64,000 bases of DNA from Pithys albifrons albifrons (lineage: Eukaryota > Chordata > Aves > Passeriformes > Thamnophilidae), in NCBI RefSeq assembly GCF_047495875.1, contig NC_092459.1, positions 8,126,965-8,190,964 on the forward strand, given 5' to 3'. The notes beneath the pieces were generated by a model, which was not told the DNA's origin, did no database searches, and saw only the letters and a list, made by a program, of their open reading frames with translations. Shown here in pieces: positions 11,961 through 25,800 of the stretch (its first letter is position 1; each line of letters begins with the position of its first letter). Position numbers and translations under genes: made by a program.

Positions 11961-14239
11961 TGACCTGACACTGAATTTCCATTTTCAAGAGAGATTTGGG
12001 CACTGAAACATAGTAGTAGATAATATCTTCACTGTTATACATAATTTTTGAAAATGGAATGTAAATTAGGACCCCTTGAATGCTTATCTCCTTAAGTAGC
12101 TCCCTGGAGTACAGTCTAGAAATCGTTTTGCCATTGCCTTTTCACATTTGTCTTCTCTTGAAAGGACTGCAAAAATGTTCATCCCATAATAATCACATGC
12201 AAAAATGCCTATTTTTTATCAACTATATTTTGTATTACTTTGTGTTGGTTCCTCCTGTCATCCTACCACTTACCATCCTGATTTCTTGTCATATCTCTGA
12301 ACCCCACAGACCATCCGGATTTAACTGACTCCCCACAGGTCCCTGCAGAACACATTCCTCTGTCAGCACATATGCTTCTCATTCACCAATATTGTTATGC
12401 ATTTGATTTTTCCCCCCTCTCTCTTTTTTACTGCCACTACCTTGTTGGCATTGTAAAAAGAGAATACCTTTAAAGGGCCCTGAACCACTGTCATTACACG
12501 CCCCAGACAGCAACCCAGGGTGCAACCAGCATCCCACCACAAGTAGGAAATGAGAAATTCTGGGCTATAATGAGAGCTATTGAATTTTTTTAACAGCAGT
12601 TTAACATAGGTTATTTAGCTCAGGTGTTTCACTAATGGTAACACATATGGAAAAAGCAGTGCTTTGGGCCCTAGAGTTTTTTCATCTCTCTCCCACCTCA
12701 ACACATGAATCACTGGAATTCTCATGAAGGAGTCACAGTAGCCCTGGCAAGGTAGGATTACAAGCTTGTACCATCTATATACTTGTGTTATTTCTTGTAT
12801 GTATTTGGTAGATACATGACTTTAGGATTTTCCTTGGCAACCTGCACAGTGGGCCCATTGTCTTTACATACCATCTTCTCTGAAGCAAGCATCTTTTTCT
12901 TTCAAACATTTTCAAGCAGCCTTTTAGAAGTGTTTTAATTTTTTTCCCTGTTTTGTTTTTTTTTCCCAATAAAAAGAAATAAATCTTTTCTATGTGAATA
13001 TTTTTACTTTGTAGAAAGGACAGTCGATTTACCCTTTGGATTCTGTAGCCATGTCACCCTTTGTAGCACAGCTGCAAAGACTGGACTTGAGAAAGTGAGG
13101 AGAAAACCAGTCTGGGCCCCTCTGGCTTCAGCATAGCTAGGATTTCACCCCATGTGCCCTGAAACTGGAGGTCATGGCCAATGTCTGCAATATGAGACTA
13201 GGATGAGGTCACTAATCTAATCATGACCTAAGCTTATACTGGAATTCCTGGCTTTGGAGAGACAGATGCAAAAGAAACCAGTTTTGGGGGCCCTAATAAA
13301 CCAACAAAATGTACCAGTGATGTCCTTGTTTGTCAGCTTTTTATAGTAATTCAAATTGTCTTAGAAATATTCAGGATAGATGTTCTCTCTCTGACTTAAA
13401 ACTGACAGGAAGAGTATGGCTTTGTGCAATGAGATTGAACTTCTGTAGAAAGATTTTTAGGACACCAGTTATCTCCATTAAAAAATTATATATCCTTTAA
13501 CCATATAGAACACTGTTTTTTCCTAGGGCCTTTAGGATCAGGAAAATATTCAGTACCAAAACCAAGAATGGGCTCAACACTGAGAAAATACGAAAAGCTT
13601 TTCCAAATTTAAAGATGTCCAAGGAAAGAATCATCTATTTTCTTACCTGTATCTGATGTTACTGTCCTGTCACTGTTTATGAGTTTGAACAGGCATAAAT
13701 CAGGAAGTTGTGGACATTCTTTTGCAGAATAATATTTTTACCGTAAAAATGTACAAAAAAATATAAACAGTTTTGTACCTGAGGCCGTAGGTCATCATTT
13801 TCCCATCCCTACTTAACTGTGGAGGACTTAGTGACAGCTGTGATGATATTTCAAGTACTGCTAGAACAAAAAGGTGCTAAGAATGGGCAGAGTATAGGAA
13901 AACAAAGAGAACAGCAGATCCTTTACTGTCACTGTGTGTGGGATTGATTATAAAACTGCATCAGATAATAACACTGTGGTTTTCTTTTGTCTTTTAAATA
14001 AACAAATAAGCAAACATAAACCCCCATCGCATCTATGGTGTATGTTAAATGAAGAAAGCTCTAGTATTAGGTCTTTTTGTTTTAAAAAAGTGACTAACTG
14101 TCATGCTTTCAGATAACATAAACATTATGGTGATGAGTGTAATTGAAATGGTTACAAATAAACAAAACAATATGATAGTGATGCCTTGTTAAAAAAGCAC
14201 ATTTTCTCTAGTGTACTAAAGAATGATCATTCAATTAAA
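11961..14239. other. Unique non-coding sequence, nothing recognised
   Basis: Only short open frames (82 codons or fewer) without motifs. No transposon signature was seen. Short T and A runs occur near 12940-12965 and 13750. Confidence 0.5.
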
Positions 14240-14460
14240 GCATTTCATATTCTACGTGGTGTCCGTAATTTCTGGATATATCTCTTATTTTTTAATGTCA
14301 ACAAAAGTGTCTTTAAATATAAAAGCACATTCCTTTGTCCTGAGAAAGCAGATTTGTTTTAAGCCCATTGAAATGCACAACGAAGAGGAGAAGAAGCGAT
14401 ATCTCCACTGGACTTCTTATTTTCGACATCTGGTTGTGGTCCGTTGGGAGAAATGTAAGT
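14240..14460 (+). other. CpG-bearing segment with a strong splice-donor motif: possible exon or conserved element
   Basis: Six CpGs fall in about 200 bases (for example in 'tacgtgg', 'tccgta', 'aacgaag', 'agcgat', 'ttcgac', 'tccgtt'), against a background that often has none per 300 bases. An open frame runs 14223-14462 and its last 35 codons are rich in charged and aromatic residues (EEEKKRYLHW). A consensus donor GTAAGT lies at 14455-14460, and possible acceptors (ctgag, aagcag) lie near 14340-14350. A matching exon would be about 14350-14454. I recognise no protein family, so this could equally be a non-coding RNA exon, a conserved element or chance. Confidence 0.2.
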
Positions 14461-17400
14461 AACAGTTTACCACATGGATTACAAATGTGCTGAATTGCAA
14501 GAATGAATATTAAATGAAAATATCCATAGCACCTGCAGCTTGTCCGGGAGAATTCCCCTTGTGTGTTGTGGGTGGGTTTTCTGGAAAACCCCCAGTGAGA
14601 TGCAAACTGCAACTGCAGCTGCTTGTAGTAGCAGCTTGTCTAGTGTTACTGAAGAGTTTGCAGATTCTGTTCCCTTCAATGAATCAACATTGATCAGGGC
14701 TGCCAACACACTAAAAAAAGAAAGGGAGGGAGCAGAAGGAGGGTTTGTAGGGGAAGGATTATGATCTTTAGGATTATTCCCACAGGTTTTAGATGATCAG
14801 GAAAAATTTTAAAATAGTGTCTAAAAAAAAAAGACAAAAAAATGCAAGCAAAATGCTTGATGAAATATAAAGCTGGTTTGATGTATCTGGGTGAGAAAAG
14901 AGTGTTTGTTCTGTCAAAAGGTCAGGCCTGTTTTTTTCTCAGTAGAAGCCCTGCAATTGTGTTTTGCTGACTCCATATACATTCTGCATATACAGAACAC
15001 TGTACACATGTGATACTTGGCTGGATTTCAGATGCAACACTAGAGGGGATTAAACAGTGGGGAATGTTTCCCCCTTAGTATTAGCTTTTTATTTTAAAGA
15101 AATGGACCTAATTCTATATGAACATGCCTTGAAAACACAGTGGTCCATTAGGAAGAGTGTGACTCCCTGTTTTGATTTTATCCTCCAAAGAAATGCTGAA
15201 GAACAGACCCTGTATGTTAACATCTTTTTATCTGGCCTCTCTGAAGAGCACTTGCACATTTAGGCATAAGATAGTGGAAATCAAAGGCAGAGCAATGCTG
15301 GCAGCACAAAAAGGGAACTGTTAGTCTTTCCTTTGGGTTTTATAATGTCAAGGTGATAAAAATATGAACATCAAGTGGTGCTTTTTTTTTAACAGAAAAA
15401 TTATTTTTAGCTGTGACAGGCTGCCAAATCATTCTGTTTTGGAATTTGTGTAGGATGTTGCTACTATTACAGAAAAATTAAAAACTTTAATGCACATTTC
15501 TTTGGACCTCTTTGATACAATAGCTCCTCAAGGAAACATCAAGTTACATATGGATTAGAAGAGAGTCACACAGAAAACACTTTTTACCCCAAAGCAGCCT
15601 CAGTGGGTGACTACCTCCAAATGGTAGGTTTACTCTGAAGGTGATACTTCTGCATTTGGTTCTAGCCTGTAGCACAAATATTTGGAGCATGTCTAAAGAA
15701 ACCCACAGAATTGAACTCCCCATATACAGTTCCAGATTTGGCATCCCTCGATTTTATATCTCTGTGAATCACAGTCCAATGCTGACAGATGGGATATGGA
15801 ACACACCACCTCAGTAGTAGAGACTCCAGCTGGGCAACATTCATCCTGCCCTTGCTCATGGGAATATTAAGGTCCACATCCAGGAGAGGAGGAGACAGTG
15901 AATCAGAAGAGGGAGCTCTAGCTGTGCTAATGAGGCCAGAAGAGGCCTTGTGTAGGAGTAAACCTGAAGAAGGAAAAGAGAGTTATTTGTTTTTCATGAA
16001 GGAAAAGCAGTTTTATTCCTTTCTGCCCCTTTGAAAGTTCATGTTTTCATTCTACTTTAATAGTTCCCAACAGACTCTCCAGCAGCCTATTGTGCTGTGC
16101 TTCTTGTCTCCTCCCTCCCTCTTCCTCCCAAGCAAACCCCAGGCATCCCACCAGCAAAGACTCCAGCTATCCAGGAATATCTGATGGGGAAACTTCATTC
16201 ATTTTGCTTAAAATATTTCATGAGTTCAGTTTCTAAACCTATTGTACAATATCATATTAATCAACATGGGAGGAATTCTACATAATGGTCTTCAGAGACA
16301 TTGCAGAACTTGGAATAATATATTTAAAGAAATCAGAATTGTAAATGTTACCAAATAAGGGGCAAATATTGGCTGTCCCTTACAATGAAGCGAAATGTGG
16401 TAGAGAAAATCTTTCCCATCATGTGTGGCCTTTTGGAGGCACTACTTTCCTTATAATTTCCCCCTCTCTCAAGATAAAGTTTGATCAAGCTTGGATGTTG
16501 CCACTGTGAGGCACAACAAAGGAGACCACAGCAAGGAACAAGAGCTTCTGTCTGCTTGGAAGCTTTGGGAGATGTTCGGTGCATGGCCCTTAGGAAAAGC
16601 CCTTGTGTATCATCCCAATCCTGTTAAGTGTTGTGCTCAAAGTGATTTTCAGAATCCTTCAAAATACCATCCCATTGACAGGACACTAGTGTTTTCTGTT
16701 TCATAAATAACTTATGTAATTTTTCACAGGCAAAATTACTTTCTGGAGATTAGAATAAGCTGCTCTGTTTTGTGCTAGACAGAACCAGTTTAAGAAAATA
16801 GTTTCTGCATCCTTAGGTTCTCTTGTTCAAAGACTCCTGGGTTTTGACAAGGAGCAGGTGTTCTGCAAACTGCTTACAGTCCTTTTTGTTCCTGGTTGTT
16901 GTGTCATTAGAAATTGACTTAATCATAACTTTTAGTCCATTGTGACTCATATAGAAATTAATAAAAAACTTGACTAATCACCACTGGAGGTGCTTCAACT
17001 TTCTCTGGGGGAAGACTTTGACCTACACATCCTTCTAGCATACTCAGACATACAGTTATCTGAAACATAAGGAAGATGCTACTGCTCCACAGGGGTGCAG
17101 GAATATCCAGTGCCAAGGAGAGAAGTTGTAAGGGATCAGTCATGTGGCATAGGTGGAGTTGGACTAAACAGAGAGAGATGAGAGATCTTAACTTACAGAA
17201 AAGATCCAATATGAAAAAGTAAGAAAAGTAAGAAAGCACCTAGCATAACTGTACCAAGTTTCTAGGACAGTGTAGTCTGTATAGGAGACAGCCCCAAAGG
17301 ACCTCCTTCTGGCAGAACCCCTGAGGCACCTCCAGAGCTGTGCTGGTCTCTCTGCATCAGGCTATTGGCCATGTCTCCAGGCAATTCTCAGCATGGACTT

Positions 17401-19769
17401 GTAACACACAATGCAAAGACATTTGCTAAAATGTGATTTAAACAATAACTATGTCAGGCCAGTGGCATATTTTCTTGCCAATCACTCCAACAGACACCAT
17501 TTGCCTTGCTAAAAATTCCTTACATGGACACCTGCATGTGTGTATTTGGCAGAGCTCATGGGGTTGCATATAATGAGTAAAGTAATTGTAAGACTAGCAA
17601 TTTCTCTTTGGGGTTGGTTTTTAATATTTCATCATGAGTTTACTGGAAGTGTGCAGCTGAGATCTCTATTACCACAATGCTTACACGTGTGACTTTTAAT
17701 GGACAGGAATTGAAAGAACCTATCTTTCTGGTTAGTGAAAACCCTAATTACTCATTATTCCCTGCTCCCTCCTTTAGCACACTCCTTGGAGCCTGCTGGT
17801 GAACTGCATAGAGGTGTTTCTTTTACAAGGGTTATTATAGAGACACCTGTTAGGATTGATATAGTTAATACTGCATCAACATTTCCATTGATTTGGTTTA
17901 TGACCCAGCTGTAAAAACTCCTTTTAGTCTGAGAATTGATGAATGATGACTGAACCAAAGAGCTCAGGGAAAATAATTGTAATTTACTAGAAAGCAACAT
18001 CAAATTAGATGAATTAGACATAAAGAAGTTACAGAAGTTTGCTTTACCTATTTATAATGTGAAAAATATTTCTTTCTACAGTGAAACTATGGAGGTTTTC
18101 TAGACAAAAAGTCTAGTACTGCTGTATATCTTTTGAAAAATAATTTTAAAAGACTTTTCAAGTGGAGAAATGGCTTCTGTTAGCAGTTTGGCTAATTATT
18201 TTGCATTAGAAAATTGATTGATGTTTTAGTAGAGAATTTAGAAAAGCCTAGGATTTAAGCTATAATGTCTTTTCTGTTCTGGACAGAAAGAATCATTTGT
18301 TACTTAATTGGGAAGGTGGAAGAGATATTACCAATCTTTTCTCTCTTATAAGATGGGTAAGTAATATGGAGAACATAGACTTTCTGCTCTAGTTTTTATT
18401 AAGCAATGGCACAGAAGTTCTGTGTGTTCTGTTCAGAGACAATCCACAAAAACAACTGACCCATGTGAAGCAAAACTTTGTAAGGTACCTCATGTACTAA
18501 ATTATTTGCCTCACCTCCCCCTCCTCTCAGGGTCCAAAACCACAAAATGCAACCACATGTTTGGGTAATAGTCTTCCAAACTGTAAAGAGGACCATTAAG
18601 GGAGGGCAGATCTGGTTTTAAGCTCAAAAGATTCTGCCATTATAGCAGTAACAGACACCCTTCTGCAAGTAGTCCTAGTGTGGGTCGTGTGTCCTATCCC
18701 CTCTGCAGCAAAGGTGGAGGCAAGTATTTGCAGGCTGGGGACAATTTTACCTACAGTATAAGAGCTAGAGGACAACAAAAGAAGAGAATTGTGTCCCAGG
18801 GATGAGAAATTGCAGAAAGCCTGGTCTAAATGCCTGAGATAATTCATATCCCTTTGCAAGCAAAGGGTGATGTGTGTTTGTGACTATCAGTATTGAACCA
18901 GAGCTCATTCATTGCACCTGATTTGGGCCAGGCACTGTTAGTTCCATTACAGTATATTGTAACTTAATATTTACACACGGAAATATCTGAGTGAATGGCC
19001 TCAGCCTGGGTGACTTATGCTACACTCATCAAGGCAGTCAATCTCCTGGAGGGTTCCAGATTTGCTTAACTCCTGTGGGTTTGCTAAATGTGATATAAAT
19101 AATGGGGCTGGCATCATTTTCCTCAACAAGAAGAAAGGACTGATTTTTATAGTAAAAAAAGTCCATTTGTGAAGACAATATCGTCTAAGGTAAAGTGTGA
19201 GCGCAGGGGTCTCAAAGGATGTTGAAGTTTAAGAAAATGTGAGATCTGATCCAAAGTTCACTGAAGTCATGGAAAGATTTCCTCTACCTCTATTAGTGGG
19301 TATTGAATGAGCCCCTTGGATCAACAGAAACAGAGGAAGAGCCAGAAACAAGCTATCATGACAAGTCAGAGTGATGGCAGCAGCACTTAGAAAAATATGA
19401 AAGGGTAATAAATATGATGTAAAAGTAATGCTTTTATTTTAATAGTTGGCATTTTCTCTTCTAGTTCTCTTGGTTAAGCACCAGGGTCAAAGTATTTAAT
19501 ATTCATTAGGCATTTTAGGCCTGATTTTTTGATCATTACTCACTTTCAGTAGCACATGTTCTTTTGGTGCTCTTTATACAATGACAAGTTCTTACTGGCA
19601 TATTGCCTGTTGGACACCACTGCTGAATTTACTTCAATACCCAATCCCTGAAAGTAAATGGATTTAGTTTAACAGATCTTCCTTAATTTTGAATGATGAG
19701 CATGATTATACTGCACATATTAATTCTAAGTAAATTTCTGAGGTGAAATAGGTGGCTGTACAAACTAGT

Positions 19770-19773
<4 letters not shown>
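14461..19773. other. Unique non-coding sequence, nothing recognised apart from a G-rich patch
   Basis: No gene or transposon was recognised. Four G runs (14724-14726, 14728-14730, 14741-14743, 14750-14753) could in principle fold into a weak quadruplex, but one loop is ten bases. Open frames do not exceed 99 codons and show no domain. Confidence 0.5.
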
Positions 19774-19810
<37 letters not shown>

Positions 19811-19820
19811 CACACCACAC
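19774..19820. repeat. (AC)n microsatellite
   Basis: AC dinucleotides run from 19774, broken by one G at 19804 and by a doubled C near the end. This is a typical vertebrate dinucleotide repeat. The cysteine/valine-rich frame read on the other strand (19706-19939) is an artefact of the repeat. Confidence 0.97.
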
Positions 19821-22800
19821 ATGCAAGACCCATCTGTTGAACACAAAGAATTTCTTCCAAAGAAGACTATGTAATTTATTTTATTGATCTCAAGGTAATC
19901 AGAGATTGAACTATGCAGTGAAGAAGGATCTGTTTTCACAAGACAGTACAGTCTCCATGTGAATTACAGAAAAAGGCAGCTTGATTTTTTTTACAATAGT
20001 CTTCACAGCCCAGAGTTAAGATGACATTTAGACAGCTGACTGACAAACAATGAGAAATAGCTATCTAGGTTTATGTACCCGATTGATAAAGTTCTGAATA
20101 AGGTATTTACATTTCTGTGTTACAACTGGTCTGGATTCAGTTTTTTGCCATGGGGTTGTTCACTGTGGGCGTGTTGACAGAGTTCAGGCAATGGGTGCTG
20201 TCTACAGTCTTAGGAGAATTTGATAGACTGAAAAATTGCACTCTGCTGCCTGCTGAGGACCAGTCTAAGTGAGATAAGGAAAGAAGCGGAAGGATAAGTG
20301 TGCTTTGGCAGAAAATAAATACCTGATCCTTCCTTTTCTTTCTTGGAACTTATCTGCTTGAGACACAGGCCAAACCCCCACATTTGGTAAGTTCATAACC
20401 TACTTCAGAAAAGCCTGATTAAAGCAGAGCAAAGAGCAGGATGTTTTATGAATCTGTAAATATAAAGGAGACTTGGTTACCTTGTTCTAGCCTACCAAAC
20501 ATTTTCTACCTTGCTTGGACAGAAAACAAAAAAGTAGTCATGTAAAAAATGGTGGGCAATACTTTATTTCTAATGTAATTCAGAAGAAAAAAAAATCCTT
20601 GGCATACCAAGCACTTTGTTTCCTCAAGCATACCTTGATATTGTGTACAAGTATACAATTCAAAAATCATTAGTTTCAACTTGCTAATTAAAATGATACT
20701 TATATGTCCATAATGAATTTTACTATATTTTTGCTTTCTGAAACCAGTTTATAATCCCCCTAAAATTTACATTAGAAACAACTTTTAGAAGGAAGACCAC
20801 ATTGAAAAGTTATTGTGTCTGTAATATATATTACCTCTTATACAAGGAAAATTTTCTTTCTACGTCTACATGTGAGGTAGGAATAGACACAAAAACTTTT
20901 GAAAATGAAGAGAAGTAGCATCTAAAAATAGAATATTAAACTATTTCCTAGCACTTGACTTTTAAGATATATTTTACTGAATCATTTAATGCTATATATT
21001 TCTCATTTATTACCTTTCATCAGATTTCAGTTTTCAATAATCCTTACAGCTTCCTGAAATGTAAGAAAAGGTGGTTGAACAGGTTTAGCATAGTTTTTTT
21101 TGATGAAATTGAAATCTGAAGTCAGCTATTTGAGAACTAATGTATATCACTAAATGAAATCCTTTCTCATTCCCTCACAGTTTGCCATGATTTGTTCTCA
21201 GATGAGAGTTGTTTATAACTGGAGAATATGTCATCAATTTTTTTTTCTGTAGTTTAACCTTCTGTGAATAAATGAACAAGGTAATAAACTTCAGAATAAG
21301 AAAAATCAGACTTTTTCAAACTGCATTGTATAAATCTTATAGAATGTTGTATAAGAAATATAAGCACTATTCAGTCACTGAGCATTTCTTTCCATCACTC
21401 CACTGACTACCACCCTTCCAGGACTAAAAACTACAAATTGGCAGCTTTGTCTACCATACAGAGTGACTTCTAAGAGCTGAGAAACATTTCCTGAAGGTTA
21501 CAGAGATCATCAGCATTTGAGATCAAATTATGACAAGGTTAAATCATAACCAGGGTAGTTTTCATTATTATGTAGTGTAAGAACTACAGAGATATTTGGA
21601 CACAAATATTCATTCTCATTTTTTTTATTCTAGTTTGAGTGAAAGAATTAACATTCCTATTTTATTAGAATATTCATATTATATGATGTAAATGCTCATC
21701 AACATGAGAACTGATGGTGGTTTTATTGTTTCTAAGGCAGTTCACATATGTCCTGAAGACAATAATTTGCACAACAGATTATTCCCCTTTTAATTGTTTA
21801 GCAATGATAGTCATGGTATAATTTTGTGTGGCCAGATATACTCATGAGATATAGAAACACATGCAACTTATCTTTTGTTCATTGAAAAGGTAGTTACAAG
21901 ACTAGACAATGTTAGGCAAGTGTTATTCTAAGAGAGAAAAACAATATATTTGCTATTAAAATGAAGTAATCTGTATGGATTGTCCCAATTACTACTACAG
22001 TAAGCAATTTTTTGAGTGCTATAGTGTCACAATATCAGTGGCATCCTAATCACTCAGAGAAGTTACCAGCTGCTTTCAGTCTGAAAGGGAAAACTAGTTT
22101 TGACATTTCATCATCATGGGGTTTGTTTGTTTGTTTATTGTGGTTTAACTTTGGTTTTGGCTTTTTATATAAATAAAGACCAAGGTCCATTTGCAATTTC
22201 TGAATTTTAAAAAATGATTGACTGATACAAAACCTGAATTTTGTGAGGAGTATACTCTGTCCATGATTCAGGTCCCCTTTAAAGTGCAGGAAGGCTTCTC
22301 TCAGCTTCTAGTTTAGTTCCTTTTTCAAAAGAATTTCCCAGAATTTCATTGTCAGACTCTAAGTCTCCAGTGATCCCTTTCTCATTGCTCTGTTTTCAAG
22401 TAATATGTCCTTTTTATGAAATTTGGCTTGGAAATGATGCTGATCTTGACCGAAGTGAGGCGGGGATTTCAGTGGTTTGTGCCAGGGCTTTGGCTGCTAT
22501 TTTCGTTAGGTAATCACCTTATCTATGAGATTTTTGTATTAGCCAATGAAACTAACAAAATAAATAAATACCTCATTACAATAGACATCATGTTATTCTG
22601 CTTTGCTAATTTCTTGAAGGATTTTTGGCTATAGTGAGTTGGTGTGGTGTGTCTCTTTTCCTGATATAATTCCTGAGGTTTATCAAATATAATTTTTTAT
22701 CTAGCTGAAGTATGTATAAAAATTAGTGACCTAATGAGAAACCCATCAATGTTCAGATAATTAGAAAGATTCTATGTATATTTATTATGTCAGAGTCACA

Positions 22801-25800
22801 GAATCATGGCACTTGTGTTTAATATTTAGACTGCTCTTCCTCATAAGCTTTTTCCAGGTTTAATCCCACTTCAGACTCAGTTGAATTGAGCTTGTATTTA
22901 GTTCTCAAGTTGTATTCTGTACTGACTGTGAATTAACTGGCATGTAAGTTATGTCCTACTATAACCCACATCTCAAAGTGCTCAGAAGAATAAATAGCAG
23001 ACAGTCTTGAATCCTAAGTTAGTTGTGGTTGCATTAAAAATTACATGAGAGATAGTCAAGATAGTTTGTGGATCAAGCAAAGCAGAAATAGAGTCTGTTC
23101 ACTCCACATACTTTTACTATTTTTGTCATGTGGGTTCATAAAGGATCAGGCCATTATAATCTTACTTATTCTGACCAGGTCTTATTCTATATGTAGTCTG
23201 TGGAAGTATTTTCAGTGACAGCTGCTTGGTTAGAAACCATGTTTTTAGCCCTTTGCAGATTAGTTGTCAGTTGTAGATTAGTTTGCCTCATGCTGGATGG
23301 GTCAGCACTGCTACAGTACAGGTATGTTTCTGTGAAAGCTGTTGATATGACATTGAAAGTGCTCATCAGCAAGGAATTTAAGAACACCTTACAGTAAACA
23401 ATGTATGTTCTGGTTTTGGTGGGGTTTTTTTGTGGAGATTCTGGGTTGGTTTGCTTGGTGGTTTTGTTTTTGTTTTGTTTTGTTTTCTACAAAAAGGCAA
23501 TGCATAGGAAAGCATTACATAGTGCCTTGAAGCTTTGGAAGTTTCAAAGTGCTGTGCAGGAAGTGGAACTCCCAACACTGGTTTTGCTGTGTGGGCTTCA
23601 TCTTGTCATCCACAGAGATAACAGGAACCTCAGAAAACAGAACATAAAGCAAAATCTGCCCAATTACAAGTGTTAAAGAGAGGGAGGGTGGGAACACAGA
23701 CTGTGACCTAAGCTCTACTCTCTCTGCACAAAAATGTCTATAGCTGCATTCAAGACCTAGACACAAGAGGTAAGTAAGCAACCCCTTTCAAATGAACTAC
23801 TCACTGTCTTCCTAAAGGGTGGAAGAGAAAATTCACTTTTATCTTTTAATTTGATTGTTGAGAACATAATTTCTGGGGTTAAAGACCCTCATTTAACACC
23901 TACCTCTCTAACATATTTGTGCCTACAATCTTTTCTTGCCTAGGGGAATCAGTGAATTACATTGTATTACTAAGTGCTAATGGCTTTCGTGGAGGCAAAG
24001 GGAAACAAAACAAACCAGAAATAATCTATAACCAAATTGCTTCTGACAAAGTCTCTCTGTTTTGCATATGGTTTTCCACAATTCCCATACTTTTTGTTTG
24101 AGAAAAGAACAAAAATTCAAGTAAATGAGCCTCTTGAATATTTTGAACATTAATATAAAAAAATGTTCTGTGACTACGTTTTCAGAGATAAAATGCAGTT
24201 AGGTCAGTACAGTTTAGGGGAATGAAAAACAATTTCTTTTTCGGTGTGAGTTGTGAGATAAATTGGAGTTTCTCTTTGTTGAAATATATCAGACAAAATG
24301 CATAGCATGGAAAAAATTTCTAGGAAATCATTTGCAGCATCTTCAATTTTGCAATACTTGCTTTACATTGCCAGAAATATTGCTCCTGCCTCTTAAGGAA
24401 ATAAATAGTGATTTCAGAATTTCAACATATTTCTGAGGAAACTGTTTTTGTCCACGCTGGTAAATTTACAAAGAAACACTTCAGTTTCTGCGACGTACAT
24501 TAGGTTGTGTGCAACTATGAAAACCCTGTATCTTTTTGAAATCTTATAGATTCTTGCATTATGATAAACATATATTTCATACAAAGCACTTAAACTATAT
24601 CTATGATAGTAAATAAACTAGCCAGAGACTGTTGTCACATTTGGTGCATAAATTATATTGATATGGTTGAAATCTCCTTACTTCTTTGCCTTCAAACCAT
24701 CACCCTGAGACAAATGCTCAACTCCTGACCATGCCCCAGCTAAGGTGTAGGTCAGTGTCAGGCAGCCTGGGTGAAGAATGTGTCAAGGTAACAATCCTGC
24801 CACACTTGGGTTCACGCCCTCATCCTGATCTGTATACTCCTTTAGATGTAACCCCATAACTGAGTTACTAGGGATAAATGATTCCCTGAAAACTTCCAAC
24901 AGTGAATAGGAAAATAAGGGCTAAATAGATGAACAAGAATGGTTCAGGCTTCATCTGAATGAAGGAATTGTATTTTGGAGGAGGAAAAGGAGGGGGAAGA
25001 TTACATGGTCTTCCATTCACACCTGTAACTGCTAAAGCTGCTCCTGTCAAGGTCAATATTGCAGAAGCTTTTGATTTTAGTAATGATAATGTAACCAGAT
25101 TTCACTGAAAAGTTGTCAGCAAGAAATCGTTCCTTGTTTTTGTTCCTGGTAAATACAAAAGCCTGGAACCTCCAATCTGACCTACCAAAAGTGCACAGTG
25201 ACCTGGTTTTGCTCCCTTCCACTCAGTGGAACAGACAAAAGGCAGCACAGGGCTAACTGGGTAACGTCGTAAGCATTGGGGTTGAAGAAATTCTGAATTT
25301 TCCCTGCTTCATTCCAGAGGAAGGTACTTAGGGACAGAACTTATTGGAAAATCTGCAGGATTTCCAACCCTGTTGCAGAGATAATGCAGTTGTTGTACTA
25401 CTTGTAGTTTAGAGGTTGAAAGAGTAAAGGAATGAATCTATGTGTTCGTAGTGGGAGGAAAAAGAAGTGGCCACCCAAAAAATAGCCCCAAAACACCTGC
25501 CTAAAAACTGTGTGTACAGTGTACAATAGATGCAATTTATCATCATTGTGAGTAGGCTGGAGTGAGCTAAGCTTTCCAAATACTGTTCTTGCAGTGGAAT
25601 GCAGCCATTCTTCATGATAGTCTTTGGGGCATAAGTATTTCTAAACTTGAAGTGTTTCACGGCATATTTTAAATAATCAGTCATCATATTAAATGTTCTC
25701 AGTGACTCCAGTGTTTCTGCATTTGAGCTGCTTCATATTGAAGAAAAATTACACACAACAGTAGAGAAAATAGCTACTTCAGCCCCAGTATTAGCTAATC

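Noticed and set aside
14724..14753. G-quadruplex
   Set aside because: Four G runs are present, but one loop of ten bases makes a stable structure unlikely; kept only as a remark.
22790..22815. Minus-strand CR1 3' tail (agtcacagaatcatgg)
   Set aside because: Only about 16 bases resemble the CR1 end, and no further CR1 sequence follows.
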